DNA of 64,000 nt from Nitrospira sp. (GCA_018242765.1 JAFEBH010000013.1:113212-177211); one strand, 5' to 3'. Positions 8,734 through 19,595 are shown, numbered from the stretch's first letter. Program-made: numbers and translations. The notes: generated from the letters alone by a model not told the origin.

Positions 8734-11493
8734 ATGGCGACCATCATCGTCGACAACAAGTCGTACACCGTGGATGAGAAGCAGAATCTACTGGTCGCCT
8801 GTCTCGGACATGGGCTGAACGTGCCCTACTTCTGCTGGCACCCGGCGATGGGATCGGTGGGGGCGTGCAGGCAGTGTGCGGTGAAACAGTTCAAAGACGA
8901 TCGTGATCAGTCCGGTCGGTTGGTGATGTCCTGCATGACGCCGGCGGCCAATGGCACGCGTATCTCGATCGATGATCCTGAGGCCAAAGCCTTTCGCGCA
9001 TCCGTCATCGAATGGTTGATGGTGAACCATCCGCACGATTGTCCGGTGTGTGACGAAGGAGGGGAGTGCCATTTGCAAGACATGACGGTTATGACCGGAC
9101 ATGTCTACCGACGCGCTCGTTTCCCAAAACGGACGCATCGCAACCAAGCGCTCGGGCCGTTCATTCGTCATGAGATGAACCGGTGCATTCAATGCTACCG
9201 CTGCGTACGCTTTTATCGAGATTATGCAGGTGGGCGAGACCTTAATGTCTTTGGGGCGCACGACGCCCTGTACTTCGGCCGGGAGCAGGACGGGACCTTA
9301 GAGAATGAATTCAGCGGCAATCTGGTGGAGGTCTGTCCGACCGGTGTGTTCACCGACAAAACCTTCTTTCATCACTATACGAGGAAGTGGGATTTGCAGT
9401 CGGCCCAGTCGATTTGTCCACATTGCAGTCTTGGTTGTAATACCACCGCTGGTGAGCGGTACGGTACTCTGCGTCGAATTACGAATCGGTTTAACAGCCA
9501 GGTGAATGGTTACTTTTTGTGCGACCGGGGACGGTTCGGCTACGAGTATGTCAACGGCGAACATCGCATCAAACACCCTCTTGTGCGAGCGGGATCAGAC
9601 CGTACCCAACCGGGAATGCCGGAAGGCGTGTCAAAGACTCTGGAGTTCGCAGCGGACCGGTTCCGACAGGCCCGTGGGATTGTGGGTATTGGGTCACCTC
9701 GTGCGTCGCTCGAAGCTAATGTGGCCCTTCAATCTTTGGTCGGGCCCCAACAATTTTATCAGGGGATCGATGAACGGGAACGCCAGCTTCTCTCCACGAT
9801 CCTGAACGTATTTCGAACTGGACCAGTGCCTCCCGCGTCCATTCATGATGCAGAACAGGCCGATGCGGTTCTTGTGCTTGGGCCTGATCTCTTGAACGAG
9901 GCTCCACGCCTCGCGCTGGCTCTCCTGCAGTCCATCCGTCAGCAACCGATGGAACGAGTGGGCCAATTGAAGATTCCGCATTGGGACGAGGCGGCCGTGC
10001 GCAATACCGTGCAAAACCGACGAGGCCCCCTCTTCCTCGCGGGGCATCAACGTACCTGGTTTCATGCCTATGCAACGGATTCCTATTTCGCCGCACCGGA
10101 TGATATCGCTCGGCTCGGATTTGCCGTGGCGGGAACCATCGGGCAGGGGGCACCGTCCGTTCCTGATCTCAGTCGTGAGGTCAAGGATCTCGCTCAGCGC
10201 ATCGCCGAAGCCCTGACCCATGCGCAACGCCCGTTGATCATTGCCGGAACGGGTAGTGGATCTCAGGAGACGATTGAAGCAGCCGCCAATGTTGCCTGGG
10301 CGTTGCACCAACAAGGGAAACAACCTCGGCTCAGCTTCGTGCTTCCGGAGGCGAATAGTGCGGGGCTTGCATTGCTTGGCGGCGGAAGCTTGCGTGGCGC
10401 GTTCGACTCGATTCGTCAAGGGAAGGCCGATACGGTGATCGTGCTGGAGAACGACTTGTATCGCCGGGCGGACCAGGCGACCGTCGATGCTTTTCTTGAC
10501 AAGGCCCGCACGGTGATGGTCATCGATTCACTTGAACATCGCACGGCAGCCCATGCCGACGTCCTCCTTCCGGCAGCCACAGGTCCGGAATCCGATGGGA
10601 CATTCGTGAACCAAGAAGGCCGAGCGCAGCGGTTTTACCAAGTCTTTGTTCAGGATGGTGAAGTCAAAGAGAGTTGGCGGTGGCTGAGTGACCTGGCTCG
10701 TACAACCTCACAGGAGGTTGAGAGTGGATCAGGAGTGGCGACCTGGCGCAACTTCGATGATGCGGTCTCCGCAACGGCGACGGCTGCTCCGGAGCTGGCA
10801 CGCGTCGGAGAGGTCGCACCGTTGGCGAGTTTTCGTCTGGTCGGTCAAAAAATCCCTAGACAGTCTGAACGATGTAGTGGGCGTACGTCGCTGCTCTCTC
10901 ACCTGACCATGCACGAACCGCCTCCCCCTGTCGACCACGACTCCCCCCTGGGATTCACGATGGAAGGATACCGAGGACCACTGCCCTCACCACTGATTTC
11001 CCAATTCTGGGCCTCTGGCTGGAACTCGATCCAGGCGGTGAATACCTATCAGGATGAAGTCGGCGGACCGTTACGTGATGAAATGCCGGGGGTGCGGCTT
11101 CTCGAAACGGTTGCAACGAAAGCGCCTGCCTGGTTCACCTCCATTCCACGTGCGTTTCAGCCGGCCTCTCGGCAATGGTTGCTGCTTCCCCTATTTGCCG
11201 TATTTGGAAGCGACGAACTGAGCAATCGATCTCCGGCAATTGCCGAACTGATTACCCGGCCGTTCTTGTCCTTGCATCCATCCGATGGAGCAGGGTTGAG
11301 TCTTGAGGACCACAGCACGATTGATCTGGCGTTGCAGGGGACGACCTATTCTCTTGCTGTTCACTTCGACCCTTCTACCCCGGTGGGTACGGCAGGTCTT
11401 TCTCTTGTGCCTGAAGTATCCGGCATCAGAGTACCGGCGTGGATCGATCTGTTTGAGGCGATCAAGACCGAACGAAAGCGAAGGGCTGCATGA
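8734..11493 (+). CDS. nuoG: NADH-quinone oxidoreductase subunit G
   Basis: The large iron-sulfur subunit, 919 residues, similar to other bacterial NuoG. N-terminal [2Fe-2S] ligands are C34, C45, C48 and C67. The His-Cys3 cluster N5 is H99 or H101 with C103, C106 and C112. The N4 ligands are C151, C154, C157 and C201. An extra cluster motif, C228-x2-C231-x3-C235, matches the N7 site kept in some bacteria; its fourth ligand lies further on. The remaining 650 residues are a molybdopterin-oxidoreductase fold that has no catalytic role in complex I. Its stop overlaps the nuoH start by the sequence ATGA. Confidence 0.95.
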   Translation: MATIIVDNKSYTVDEKQNLLVACLGHGLNVPYFCWHPAMGSVGACRQCAVKQFKDDRDQSGRLVMSCMTPAANGTRISIDDPEAKAFRASVIEWLMVNHPHDCPVCDEGGECHLQDMTVMTGHVYRRARFPKRTHRNQALGPFIRHEMNRCIQCYRCVRFYRDYAGGRDLNVFGAHDALYFGREQDGTLENEFSGNLVEVCPTGVFTDKTFFHHYTRKWDLQSAQSICPHCSLGCNTTAGERYGTLRRITNRFNSQVNGYFLCDRGRFGYEYVNGEHRIKHPLVRAGSDRTQPGMPEGVSKTLEFAADRFRQARGIVGIGSPRASLEANVALQSLVGPQQFYQGIDERERQLLSTILNVFRTGPVPPASIHDAEQADAVLVLGPDLLNEAPRLALALLQSIRQQPMERVGQLKIPHWDEAAVRNTVQNRRGPLFLAGHQRTWFHAYATDSYFAAPDDIARLGFAVAGTIGQGAPSVPDLSREVKDLAQRIAEALTHAQRPLIIAGTGSGSQETIEAAANVAWALHQQGKQPRLSFVLPEANSAGLALLGGGSLRGAFDSIRQGKADTVIVLENDLYRRADQATVDAFLDKARTVMVIDSLEHRTAAHADVLLPAATGPESDGTFVNQEGRAQRFYQVFVQDGEVKESWRWLSDLARTTSQEVESGSGVATWRNFDDAVSATATAAPELARVGEVAPLASFRLVGQKIPRQSERCSGRTSLLSHLTMHEPPPPVDHDSPLGFTMEGYRGPLPSPLISQFWASGWNSIQAVNTYQDEVGGPLRDEMPGVRLLETVATKAPAWFTSIPRAFQPASRQWLLLPLFAVFGSDELSNRSPAIAELITRPFLSLHPSDGAGLSLEDHSTIDLALQGTTYSLAVHFDPSTPVGTAGLSLVPEVSGIRVPAWIDLFEAIKTERKRRAA

Positions 11494-12470
11494 TCGATTG
11501 GAGCCACACCGCAGTCACCATCGCCGTTATTCTTGGAAGCTGCCTGACATTGGCTGGGATGCTGATCTGGCTCGAACGGCGACTGCTCGGGGTCTGGCAG
11601 GAACGATACGGCCCTAACCGTCTCGGACCAGGCGGATGCCTGCAGTCGCTGGCAGATATGATTAAGATCTTCACGAAAGAAGACTGGATCCCGCCCTTCG
11701 CCGATAAGGCGGTGTTTGTGATCACCCCGGCCATCGTCGTGATCACCGCCCTCATGTCGTTTGCCGTGGTGCCGGTTGCACCTCATTTCGTGGTCGCTGA
11801 TCTCAATGTGGGGGTCCTGTTCTTCTTGGCCATGTCGAGTCTTGCTGCCTACAGCGTCATCATTGGAGGCTGGGCCTCCAATAACAAATTCGCGTTTCTC
11901 GGCAGTCTTCGGGCTATCGCACAGTTGTTGAGTTACGAAGTCTTTATGGGGCTGTCGTTGATGGGTGCGGTGCTCTTGGCGGGGTCATTCAACCTGAGCG
12001 ATATTGTCGAGGCCCAACGGCATCAATGGTTTGTGATTCCTCAATTTTTCGGGTTTCTCTGTTTTTTCATGGCGGGACTGGCTGAAGCTCATCGCACCCC
12101 GTTCGATATGCCTGAAGCGGAAGCCGAGCTCGTCGCCGGCTACCACTCGGAGTACAGCGGGATGAAGTTCGGGATGTTTTTTGTGGGCGAATATCTCAGC
12201 ATCCTTCTTCTCTCGGCCATGACCGTCATTCTTTTCTTTGGTGGGTGGCACGGACCCTGGTTGCCGCCGGCTTTGTGGTTTGCCCTGAAGATGTTCGGAT
12301 TCATCGTTCTCATCATCCTCATTCGAGCAACCTGGCCTCGATTCCGCTTTGATCAGTTGCTGACATTCGGCTGGAAGATTGTGATGCCGCTGGCGTTGAT
12401 CAATCTCTTACTGACTGGTGGGATCGTGTTGTGGAAAACCGGAGCCTCGGAATTCACCATGTTGCAGTGA
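11490..12470 (+). CDS. nuoH: NADH-quinone oxidoreductase subunit H
   Basis: Membrane subunit (ND1 homologue) that forms much of the quinone-access channel. At 326 residues with about eight predicted helices it is full length. Diagnostic segments are [19 protein letters not shown] near residues 29-47 and [20 protein letters not shown] near residues 195-214, including the conserved acidic loop. It overlaps nuoG by 4 bases and is followed 54 bases later by nuoI. It joins the peripheral and membrane arms together with NuoA. Confidence 0.96.
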   Translation: MIDWSHTAVTIAVILGSCLTLAGMLIWLERRLLGVWQERYGPNRLGPGGCLQSLADMIKIFTKEDWIPPFADKAVFVITPAIVVITALMSFAVVPVAPHFVVADLNVGVLFFLAMSSLAAYSVIIGGWASNNKFAFLGSLRAIAQLLSYEVFMGLSLMGAVLLAGSFNLSDIVEAQRHQWFVIPQFFGFLCFFMAGLAEAHRTPFDMPEAEAELVAGYHSEYSGMKFGMFFVGEYLSILLLSAMTVILFFGGWHGPWLPPALWFALKMFGFIVLIILIRATWPRFRFDQLLTFGWKIVMPLALINLLLTGGIVLWKTGASEFTMLQ

Positions 12471-12524
12471 GTCTGGATCGGATTCTGTGCGAAGAGGACT
12501 CAAACTGATCGAACGGCCGTACGT

Positions 12525-13067
12525 ATGATGAACACATGGATCTATGCCCGCAATCTGGTCGTGGGGTTATGGGTCGTCTTCAAACGGACCTTTACGAAGC
12601 CGGTCACGGTTCAGTATCCGGAAGAGCGCCCCTATTTGCCACCACGCTGGCGTGGACGAATCGTTCTCACGAGAGATCCTGACGGGGAAGAGCGTTGTGT
12701 GGCCTGCTACCTCTGTTCTGCGGCTTGTCCTGTCGATTGTATCGCGCTTCAGGCTGCGGACAATCCAGATGCGCATGAACGCCGCTATCCGGAATTCTTC
12801 CGGATCAACTTTTCGCGCTGCATCTATTGCGGCATGTGTGAGGAGGCCTGTCCAACCAATGCGATCCAGCTCATTCCTGATTTTGAACAGAGCGAATACG
12901 CACGCCGAAACCTCGTGTACGAGAAGGAAGATCTCTTGATCAGCGGGACCGGCAAGTATCACGACTATAACTTTTATCGAGTGGCAGGTGTGCGAACTCT
13001 CAATAAAGATAAGGGACAAGGTACGAATGAACTTCCGCCAGTTGATGTGAGGAGTTTGATGCCGTAA
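12525..13067 (+). CDS. nuoI: NADH-quinone oxidoreductase subunit I
   Basis: The 8-iron ferredoxin-like subunit carrying clusters N6a and N6b. The 180-residue protein has two complete CxxCxxCxxxC motifs: C58, C61, C64, C68 and C99, C102, C105, C109. An amphipathic N-terminal helix ([14 protein letters not shown]) anchors it beside the membrane arm. Two adjacent ATG codons, 12525 and 12528, are possible starts. It is followed by a 72-base spacer with a palindromic repeat before nuoJ. Confidence 0.95.
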   Translation: MMNTWIYARNLVVGLWVVFKRTFTKPVTVQYPEERPYLPPRWRGRIVLTRDPDGEERCVACYLCSAACPVDCIALQAADNPDAHERRYPEFFRINFSRCIYCGMCEEACPTNAIQLIPDFEQSEYARRNLVYEKEDLLISGTGKYHDYNFYRVAGVRTLNKDKGQGTNELPPVDVRSLMP

Positions 13068-13070
13068 AAG

Positions 13071-13127
13071 AGTGCTGAATAGGGAAGTGCTGAATTCTGA
13101 GCAAGAAGCTGCGTGTGACTCAGCACT
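13071..13127. repeat. direct and inverted repeat in the nuoI-nuoJ spacer
   Basis: AGTGCTGAAT occurs twice as a direct repeat (13071-13080 and 13086-13095), and AGTGCTGA (13086-13093) is the exact reverse complement of TCAGCACT (13120-13127). The arms can form an 8-pair hairpin with a 26-base loop. It fills almost the whole spacer. The wording differs from the repeat between nuoCD and nuoE. Confidence 0.65.
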
Positions 13128-13139
13128 GGACGTATAACT

Positions 13140-13637
13140 ATGGAAATTCTTTTTTACATCGCAGCAGCCGTCGCGTTTCTGGCAACGCTCCGCGTCATCA
13201 CGCATCTGCATCCAGTCCACGCGTTGCTCTACTTGGTTGTCGCACTGATCGCGTTGGCGCTGATTTTCTATTTGCTCGGCGCGCAGTTCGCCGCCGCGCT
13301 CGAAATCATTATTTACGGCGGTGCCATCATGGTGCTCTTCATCTTTGTCGTGATGCTCTTAGGGCCGCTCGCTGTTGAACAGGAACGGGCTTGGTTTGCG
13401 CCCAACGCATGGGTAGGGCCCAGTATCCTGGCTCTGGTGCTCCTGGGGGAGGTGGGATACCTCATTGCCACCGGAGAGCATGCCTCGATGGCTGTTGCAG
13501 AACCCAGGCAGAAAGGGATCTCGATTGCCCTCTATGGCCCCTACATCATCGGGGTGGAGTTGGCTTCCATGCTGTTGCTGCCTGGTCTGATCGGTGCCTA
13601 TCACTTGGGGCGTCGTCTGTCGAGAGAGGGGCGTTGA
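13140..13637 (+). CDS. nuoJ: NADH-quinone oxidoreductase subunit J
   Basis: Membrane subunit (ND6 homologue), 165 residues with five predicted helices. The helix with [20 protein letters not shown] carries the glycine pair and tyrosine typical of NuoJ helix 3, which couples quinone chemistry to proton channels. The stop codon TGA at 13635-13637 shares its A with the nuoK ATG. The length is close to E. coli NuoJ (184). Confidence 0.94.
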   Translation: MEILFYIAAAVAFLATLRVITHLHPVHALLYLVVALIALALIFYLLGAQFAAALEIIIYGGAIMVLFIFVVMLLGPLAVEQERAWFAPNAWVGPSILALVLLGEVGYLIATGEHASMAVAEPRQKGISIALYGPYIIGVELASMLLLPGLIGAYHLGRRLSREGR

Positions 13638-13936
13638 TGTTGAGCACACCTGCATTGGTGTTGGCCATCATGCTGTTTGGTCTCGGATTGATCGGCTTAT
13701 TGAGTCGACGGAACATTCTCTACATGCTGCTGTCGCTTGAAATCATGCTGAATGCCGCCGCGCTCGCATTCATTGCCGGAGGGGCCCGTTGGGGACAAGT
13801 CGATGGGGAGATCATGTTTTTGTTTATTCTTACCCTGGCTGCCGCTGAAGTTTCTGTGGCACTGGGGATTGTGCTGCAACTGTCACATCGGTTTCGAACA
13901 TTGGACGCCGATGCCTTGTGCGAGTTGAGAGGCTAA
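13637..13936 (+). CDS. nuoK: NADH-quinone oxidoreductase subunit K
   Basis: Membrane subunit (ND4L homologue), 99 residues with three helices, exactly the family length. The first conserved glutamate lies in the [15 protein letters not shown] segment and the second in [12 protein letters not shown]; both are proton-path residues in known complex I. The start is ATG 13637, overlapping the nuoJ stop by one base. The open frame extends upstream to 13391, but that part is out-of-frame nuoJ sequence. It is followed by a 141-base spacer with two hairpins. Confidence 0.94.
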   Translation: MLSTPALVLAIMLFGLGLIGLLSRRNILYMLLSLEIMLNAAALAFIAGGARWGQVDGEIMFLFILTLAAAEVSVALGIVLQLSHRFRTLDADALCELRG

Positions 13937-13968
13937 TCCTCATGAACGATCAGTCGAAGAACAATTAG

Positions 13969-14061
13969 GTGTCTGGTTTCGAGTTTCGTGTTTCATGACC
14001 TGCATCATTTGGCTCGAAACAGGACACTCGCGACGTGAAACGTGTTCTAGCTGGTTTCACG
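13969..14061. repeat. two adjacent inverted repeats in the nuoK-nuoL spacer
   Basis: The first hairpin pairs 13969-13983 (GTGTCTGGTTTCGAG) with 14013-14027, 15 bases with one shifted base. The second pairs CGTGAAAC (14034-14041) with GTTTCACG (14054-14061) around a 12-base loop. The words cgagtttc and gtttcacg recur in other palindromes in this window. No T-run follows, and nuoL starts 16 bases later. Confidence 0.7.
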
Positions 14062-14077
14062 AAGAACGAGAGTTGAG

Positions 14078-15967
14078 ATGATCAGTTTACTCTGGCTTAT
14101 TCCAGTCCTTCCGCTCGCTGGTTTTCTGTTGTTGGCCCTGTGTGGCGGGCGATTGAGCCGGTATCAGATTGCGTGGGTCGGGTGCGGGTCAGTAGGGACG
14201 GCAGCCGTGACCACTGCGTTTGTCGCTGCAGATTTCTTCCGCACCTTTCCTGATCGAGAATTCTACCAGCAAACGTTATGGAATTGGATCGACACGTCCG
14301 GGATGACGGTCGGGATCTCTTGGTATCTGGATGCGCTCTCACTCTTGATGGTGGCGGTGATCACCGGCGTCGGGTTTTTGATCCATCTGTACTCCGCCGA
14401 ATACATGGCTCATGATGATGGCTACGCCAGATTTTTTGCCTACATGAACCTGTTCGTCTCCGCGATGCTGACACTGGTGTTGGCGGACAATCTTCTTTTG
14501 CTCTACCTAGGCTGGGAAGGGGTGGGGCTCTGCAGCTATCTGTTGATCGGATTTTGGTATCGCGAACCGGAATACGGCACTGCTGCGCAGAAGGCCTTTA
14601 TCGTCACTCGCATTGGAGACACGGCGTTTGCCATTGGGCTCTTCATCCTTTTTACACAATTTACGAGTTTGTCGATCCGACAGGTCCAAAGCCTTGCAGT
14701 GGAGGCCTGGCCGGTAGGCTCGCCCCTGGCCATGATCGTCGCGGTGCTCTTCTTGATCGGCGCGGTTGGAAAGTCGGCGCAATTGCCGCTTCAGGTGTGG
14801 CTTCCCGACGCTATGGCTGGTCCCACGCCGGTCAGTGCCCTCATCCATGCGGCCACGATGGTCACGGCGGGGGTCTATCTCATTGCCAGGATGCATCATC
14901 TGTTTGCACTTGCGCCGATGGTGCAAGAGGCGATCGCAGTGCTTGGCCTGGTGACGTTGCTCCTTGCTGCCTCCAGCGCGCTGGTTCAGAACGACATTAA
15001 GCGGGTGCTCGCGTATTCAACAATGAGCCAGATCGGCTATATGTTTCTGGCGCTCGGCGTGGGAGCCTGGTCTGCCGCGCTCTTTCATTTTTTGACCCAT
15101 TCGTGTTTTAAAGCGTTGCTCTTCCTGGCGGCTGGGTCCGTGATCCACAGCCTCCACCACGAACAGAACATTTTCAAGATGGGCGGTCTTCGGCGGCATC
15201 TGCCCTGGACCTTCTGGACGTTTGTGATCGGGGCCGCAGCCATGTCCGGTGTCCCCCTCATCACATCCGGGTTTTACAGCAAAGATTGGATCTTATGGTC
15301 GGTCTGGTCCTCACCCATCAGCCACCGGTGGATCTGGTTCGGCGCCTTATTTGGGGCCATGCTGACAGGCCTCTACAGTTTCCGGCTGATCTTTCGAGTC
15401 TTTTTTGGAGAGGTGCGTACAAAACCGACCGGTGAACCAGGTCTGGCCATGCGTGGGCCGTTAGTGGTGCTGGCGTTCTTGGCGCTTACCGTCGGTTTTC
15501 TTGAGATGCCCCACACGCTCGGGAATGTGACGTTGTTCAGTCACTACTTGTCGCATGTGCTGCCAACGACGGAATTGTTGCCAGGAGTGGATGAATCGAG
15601 TGAGGCTCGTGAACAGCTGGCCGTCACCGTTGCGGCCCTCCTCGGGATCGGCCTCGCTGCGCTCCTGTTCCTGCCCGGCTCCATGCTCGCATTGCGAAGG
15701 GCAGATCAATCTGCAGATTGTCCTTCTATGACCCTGCTGCAAGGAGGGTGGGGGTTCGATCGACTCTATGATCGCCTGTTCGTGCAGCCCTGGTTCTCTC
15801 TAACACGATATCCTAGTGACATGCTTGATCGTGGGTACGAGTGGCTCGCTCTGTGCGCCGAGTCCTGCCATGGCTGGATGAGCCACACGCAGACGGGGCA
15901 TGTTCGGTGGTATGCCGCCACCATTGCAGTTGGAACGCTGATGTTACTCGGTTTATTCGCTTTGTGA
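14078..15967 (+). CDS. nuoL: NADH-quinone oxidoreductase subunit L
   Basis: The distal antiporter-like membrane subunit (ND5 homologue), 629 residues. It has about 14 core helices plus a C-terminal part that includes the long lateral helix region. Conserved blocks include LGWEGVGLCSYLLIGFWY near residue 145, the lysine-bearing AVGKSAQLPLQVWLPDAM near residue 230 and QNDIKRVLAYSTMSQIGYM near residue 310. It begins at ATG 14078 after a hairpin-rich spacer and ends 5 bases before nuoM. It carries out one of the proton translocation steps. Confidence 0.95.
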   Translation: MISLLWLIPVLPLAGFLLLALCGGRLSRYQIAWVGCGSVGTAAVTTAFVAADFFRTFPDREFYQQTLWNWIDTSGMTVGISWYLDALSLLMVAVITGVGFLIHLYSAEYMAHDDGYARFFAYMNLFVSAMLTLVLADNLLLLYLGWEGVGLCSYLLIGFWYREPEYGTAAQKAFIVTRIGDTAFAIGLFILFTQFTSLSIRQVQSLAVEAWPVGSPLAMIVAVLFLIGAVGKSAQLPLQVWLPDAMAGPTPVSALIHAATMVTAGVYLIARMHHLFALAPMVQEAIAVLGLVTLLLAASSALVQNDIKRVLAYSTMSQIGYMFLALGVGAWSAALFHFLTHSCFKALLFLAAGSVIHSLHHEQNIFKMGGLRRHLPWTFWTFVIGAAAMSGVPLITSGFYSKDWILWSVWSSPISHRWIWFGALFGAMLTGLYSFRLIFRVFFGEVRTKPTGEPGLAMRGPLVVLAFLALTVGFLEMPHTLGNVTLFSHYLSHVLPTTELLPGVDESSEAREQLAVTVAALLGIGLAALLFLPGSMLALRRADQSADCPSMTLLQGGWGFDRLYDRLFVQPWFSLTRYPSDMLDRGYEWLALCAESCHGWMSHTQTGHVRWYAATIAVGTLMLLGLFAL

Positions 15968-15972
15968 AGGCT

Positions 15973-17526
15973 ATGAGTCTCTGGCTGCTCATACTGATCC
16001 CCATTCTCGCAGCGCCCTTCGCATGGCTGGGACAGCAATGGTCTCGCTCGGCTCCTCCTTGGATCGCCCTCGGGGCTTTGTCTGTTGATTGTTTCCTTGC
16101 GCTTCTGCTCGGGAGCCGGGATCACGCAGTGCAGGCCTCAGGCCATGGGGCATGGCTCGTGGAAAGTCACATCAGTTGGATTCCTCGCTGGGGCATCAGT
16201 CTGCATCTTGGTCTCGATGGGCTCAGCCTCATCCTGATCGTACTCACGGCCTGCATCGGCGTCCTCGCCATTATTGCCTCCTGGGCAGAAATCCAGAGTC
16301 GCGTCGGATTGTTTCACTGTAACGTCTTGCTGGCTCTGGGCGGCGTGATCGGGGTGTTCTTGGCCATCGATCTGTTTCTATTTTTCTTTTTTTGGGAACT
16401 CATGCTTGTTCCCATGTATCTCCTGATCGTGATCTGGGGCCACGCAGAACGCCGGCACGCCTCATTTAAGTTCTTCTTGTTTACGCAGGCTGGGAGCTTG
16501 GTGTTACTGGTTGCGATCGTGGCCCTCGCGCTCTTGCATCAACAGGCGACAGGCCAACCGAGTTTCGACTATGCCGATTTAATGGAATTGACCCTGAGCA
16601 GCGAGATGGCTCGATGGCTGATGCTGGCATTTCTCATAGGTTTTCTTGTGAAGCTACCGGCTCCTCCCTTTCATACATGGCTGCCGGACACTTACACCGA
16701 GGCACCTACCGGGGCAACGATCATTCTTGCCGGGATCTTGGCGAAAACCGGAGCCTATGGTCTGTTACGGTTCACCATTCCGTTGTTTCCCGAGGCGATG
16801 AGCGAATTCACGCCCATCGCGATGGGGCTTGGTGTGGTCGGGATTCTCTATGCAGCCGTGTTGGCCTGTGCGCAAACGGATATCAAGCGCCTGGTGGCCT
16901 ACAGCAGCATCAGCCACATGGGGTTCATCCTGCTCGGTACCTTTGCCGGGACGGAATTGGCGCTACAAGGAGCCGTGATGCAGATGGTGGCGCATGGGCT
17001 GAGTACCGGCGGTCTTTTCCTGTTGGCTGGTGCACTTGAGGAGCGTTACCAGACGAGAGAGATGGGCCACATGGGAGGACTGTGGGCGGTGACGCCACGT
17101 CTTGCCACGATGGCGCTCTTCTTTGCCTGTGCCTCATTGGGGTTGCCGGGCCTGGCCAATTTCATCGGTGAATTTCTCGTCCTGTTCGGATCCTATGCGA
17201 CTCAACCGCTGATGATCATCCTGGCATCGCTTGGTATGGTCATGGCAGCAATATACTCCCTGGGCATGATGCAACGCACCTTCTTTGGGCGGCAGCAAGA
17301 CAGCCGTTCAGTTTCAGACCTGTCGAATGTCGCATTTGGAACCGTCCTGTTTATCGCAGCCCTGCAAATCTGGCTAGGGCTTTATCCTAGGGTTGTGTTG
17401 AGCACTGCGCAACCGGTCATGGAACAGCTTGCACGAGCTGCAGTGGCGTTACCCAGTATGAGTCATCCGCCATCAGAATCCTTGTTGTCATCCAATCGCA
17501 CGGCCTCGCAGGGGACCACTCCATGA
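15973..17526 (+). CDS. nuoM: NADH-quinone oxidoreductase subunit M
   Basis: Antiporter-like membrane subunit (ND4 homologue), 517 residues, normal for NuoM. Signatures include FFWELMLVPMYLLIVIWG near residue 140, FLVKLPAPPFHTWLPDTY near residue 230 and ACAQTDIKRLVAYSSISHMG near residue 310. The ATG at 15973 gives a normal N-terminus with an immediate hydrophobic helix; the open frame from 15841 is an upstream extension through nuoL shadow. The stop overlaps the nuoN start by ATGA. Confidence 0.95.
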   Translation: MSLWLLILIPILAAPFAWLGQQWSRSAPPWIALGALSVDCFLALLLGSRDHAVQASGHGAWLVESHISWIPRWGISLHLGLDGLSLILIVLTACIGVLAIIASWAEIQSRVGLFHCNVLLALGGVIGVFLAIDLFLFFFFWELMLVPMYLLIVIWGHAERRHASFKFFLFTQAGSLVLLVAIVALALLHQQATGQPSFDYADLMELTLSSEMARWLMLAFLIGFLVKLPAPPFHTWLPDTYTEAPTGATIILAGILAKTGAYGLLRFTIPLFPEAMSEFTPIAMGLGVVGILYAAVLACAQTDIKRLVAYSSISHMGFILLGTFAGTELALQGAVMQMVAHGLSTGGLFLLAGALEERYQTREMGHMGGLWAVTPRLATMALFFACASLGLPGLANFIGEFLVLFGSYATQPLMIILASLGMVMAAIYSLGMMQRTFFGRQQDSRSVSDLSNVAFGTVLFIAALQIWLGLYPRVVLSTAQPVMEQLARAAVALPSMSHPPSESLLSSNRTASQGTTP

Positions 17527-19010
17527 TTCTCCAAGATTTTATCGCCCTGTCACCCATTCTTGCTCTTGGGGCTATTTCCCTTGTAACGATGCTTGCGATT
17601 GCCTTCGGACGACATCATGCACGCATCGCGGTCTTTGCCTTTGTGTCTTGTCTGCTCACGCTGGCGACAGTACCCTGGGCGGCCACGGCAGCCCCACGAG
17701 CCGTGACGACCTTGCTGGTTGTAGACGGACATGCCTTGTTGTACATGGGACTCGTCTTGACCGCCACAATGGTCATCATTGCATTGTCGTACCGATATTT
17801 GAATGCCCAGTTTCATGAGGAGGAAGGTGTGGAGGAGTACTATCTGCTCCTTCTGCTGGCCACCTTCGGGGGATTGGTCCTCACTACGGCTGCGCACTTC
17901 GTGTCGTTTTTTCTTGGGTTCGAACTCCTCGGTCTGTCCCTCTGTAGTCTGATCGGCTATTTGCGCACGAGACGCCATCCGCTCGAAGCCGCGGTGAAAT
18001 ACCTGCTGTTGTCCATTACCGCGTCAGCGCTCCTCCTGTTCGGTCTCGCGCTTCTGTATTTTGAAAGCGGCGCCATGACGTTTCACGCGGTGGGAGCAAT
18101 CGTGAAACAGGCGCAGTCCGTTCCTGCACTGTGGCTGGGAGGATTGATCCTGGTTCTTGTTGGGATCGCCTTGAAGCTCGGGCTCGCACCGTTTCATATG
18201 TGGATTCCCGATGTCTACCAGGGAGCACCTACTCCCATCACGACCTATATCGCAACCGTCTCCAAGGCAGCGGTGGTGGCCCTGCTACTCCGATTCGCCA
18301 CCGAGGTTGAGATATTGGAACTGTCTCCCGTTGTCCATCTGTTCAGTCTCCTGGCTGTTGTGTCAATGGTCACAGGGAATATCCTTGCGCTCTTGCAGCA
18401 GAATGTAAAACGGCTCCTGGCGTATTCCTCAATCGCCCACTTCGGCTATGTGCTGGTCGCGTTGCTGGCCGGCGGTCCTCCCGCTGCCGAAGCAGTCACT
18501 TTTTATGTCATTGTCTACTGCGCGATGTCGTTGGGTGCTTTTGGCGTGGTAACGGTGTATTCGAGCGAGGGAGGGGACAAGAATCGTGTCGAGGACTATC
18601 AAGGTTTGTTTTGGACCAGACCCTGGCTCGCCGCCATGTTGGCACTGAGCCTGCTGTCGTTGGCTGGGATTCCAGTGACGGCGGGATTCATCGGGAAGTT
18701 TTATGCGATCACAGCCGGTGTTGATGCAGGCCTCTGGTGGCTCGTGCTGGCGCTGATCGCGAACAGCGTCGTCAGCCTCTACTATTATCTTCGACTGTTC
18801 GTGACCCTGTTCAGTGAGGCAGCCACATCGGCAACGCTTCCTCAACAGGAGACGGTGCAGAGGCCAGCGTTCATGGGTTGGGCGACCGTCTGCTCACTCG
18901 GTTTTGTCGCATCGATCATCCTCCTCTTGGGCGTCTATCCAGAACCACTGATCGAACTCATCCGACATTCTGTGAGCAACCTGCTCATGGTCGCTGTGCA
19001 GAAACCATGA
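17523..19010 (+). CDS. nuoN: NADH-quinone oxidoreductase subunit N
   Basis: Antiporter-like membrane subunit (ND2 homologue), 495 residues with about 14 helices. The lysine-bearing helix IALKLGLAPFHMWIPDVYQGAP and the LLQQNVKRLLAYSSIAHFGY block are clear. The last gene of the operon, it overlaps nuoM by 4 bases. The region downstream has no obvious terminator hairpin. With the twelve genes before it, the operon encodes all 14 classical bacterial subunits. Confidence 0.95.
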   Translation: MILQDFIALSPILALGAISLVTMLAIAFGRHHARIAVFAFVSCLLTLATVPWAATAAPRAVTTLLVVDGHALLYMGLVLTATMVIIALSYRYLNAQFHEEEGVEEYYLLLLLATFGGLVLTTAAHFVSFFLGFELLGLSLCSLIGYLRTRRHPLEAAVKYLLLSITASALLLFGLALLYFESGAMTFHAVGAIVKQAQSVPALWLGGLILVLVGIALKLGLAPFHMWIPDVYQGAPTPITTYIATVSKAAVVALLLRFATEVEILELSPVVHLFSLLAVVSMVTGNILALLQQNVKRLLAYSSIAHFGYVLVALLAGGPPAAEAVTFYVIVYCAMSLGAFGVVTVYSSEGGDKNRVEDYQGLFWTRPWLAAMLALSLLSLAGIPVTAGFIGKFYAITAGVDAGLWWLVLALIANSVVSLYYYLRLFVTLFSEAATSATLPQQETVQRPAFMGWATVCSLGFVASIILLLGVYPEPLIELIRHSVSNLLMVAVQKP

Positions 19011-19355
19011 GCGGTCTCCGGATGTTTGTGCGATTTTGTCACGTTGCTAATCCTGTTGGAGTGTTCACACGGAACTAAGCAAGCAGGGCTCTGACAAGAT
19101 GTTTCTTGCCCGCCATGTTTCCTCAGGAGCGGTACAGGCCAGACCTAGCTTCAGGTGACGACCCTGCGGAAGTGGTTACGTCTTGCAGTAGGTGAAAGAG
19201 GCAGCTTAGGGCATCTGCTGGCTTTGTAGGGCTGTGTAGTTTAAAATGGTATTCTGCAACTCAAGACACAAGTCTTCAGGGAAGGAACTGCTCAAGGAGG
19301 TCCTGCCTATCCGTGATATCATCACAACTCGTTGCGATAATGATATGATTCTTGG
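19011..19355. other. spacer after the nuo operon
   Basis: 345 bases without a supported gene. I looked for a nuo terminator, a tRNA and gene remnants and found none that I trust. The last 20 bases include GATAAT at 19336-19341, which could be a -10 element for the following small gene, but no -35 partner is visible. Confidence 0.4.
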
Positions 19356-19595
19356 GTGGCGGTATATCTCAAATATGGTTTCCTCGTTCCACTCACTTTC
19401 TTATTAGGGTTGCTGTTTCTCTTTGGTGGAAAAAGAGAATGGAAGTGGCTTGTAGACCCACCAGACCATTTCATCACAATACATCCAACTGCACTTATCA
19501 GGGCTTTCTTTGGAAAAGACATAACGAAAACCTACGTAATTGCGGTGGGCTGGATCATGCTAGCCACAGCCCTATGGGAAGTATTATTTCTGTAG
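19356..19595 (+). CDS. small predicted membrane protein of unknown function
   Basis: A 79-residue protein with two hydrophobic stretches, residues about 7-23 (YGFLVPLTFLLGLLFLFGG) and about 60-78. Between them is a short amphipathic loop with a PPDHF motif. It starts at GTG 19356; no ATG or strong ribosome-binding site is available in frame. I do not recognise the family. The hydrophobic pattern with charged flanks makes it more believable than the overlapping frame at 19352-19639. It is isolated between the nuo operon and a convergent gene. Confidence 0.45.
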   Translation: MAVYLKYGFLVPLTFLLGLLFLFGGKREWKWLVDPPDHFITIHPTALIRAFFGKDITKTYVIAVGWIMLATALWEVLFL

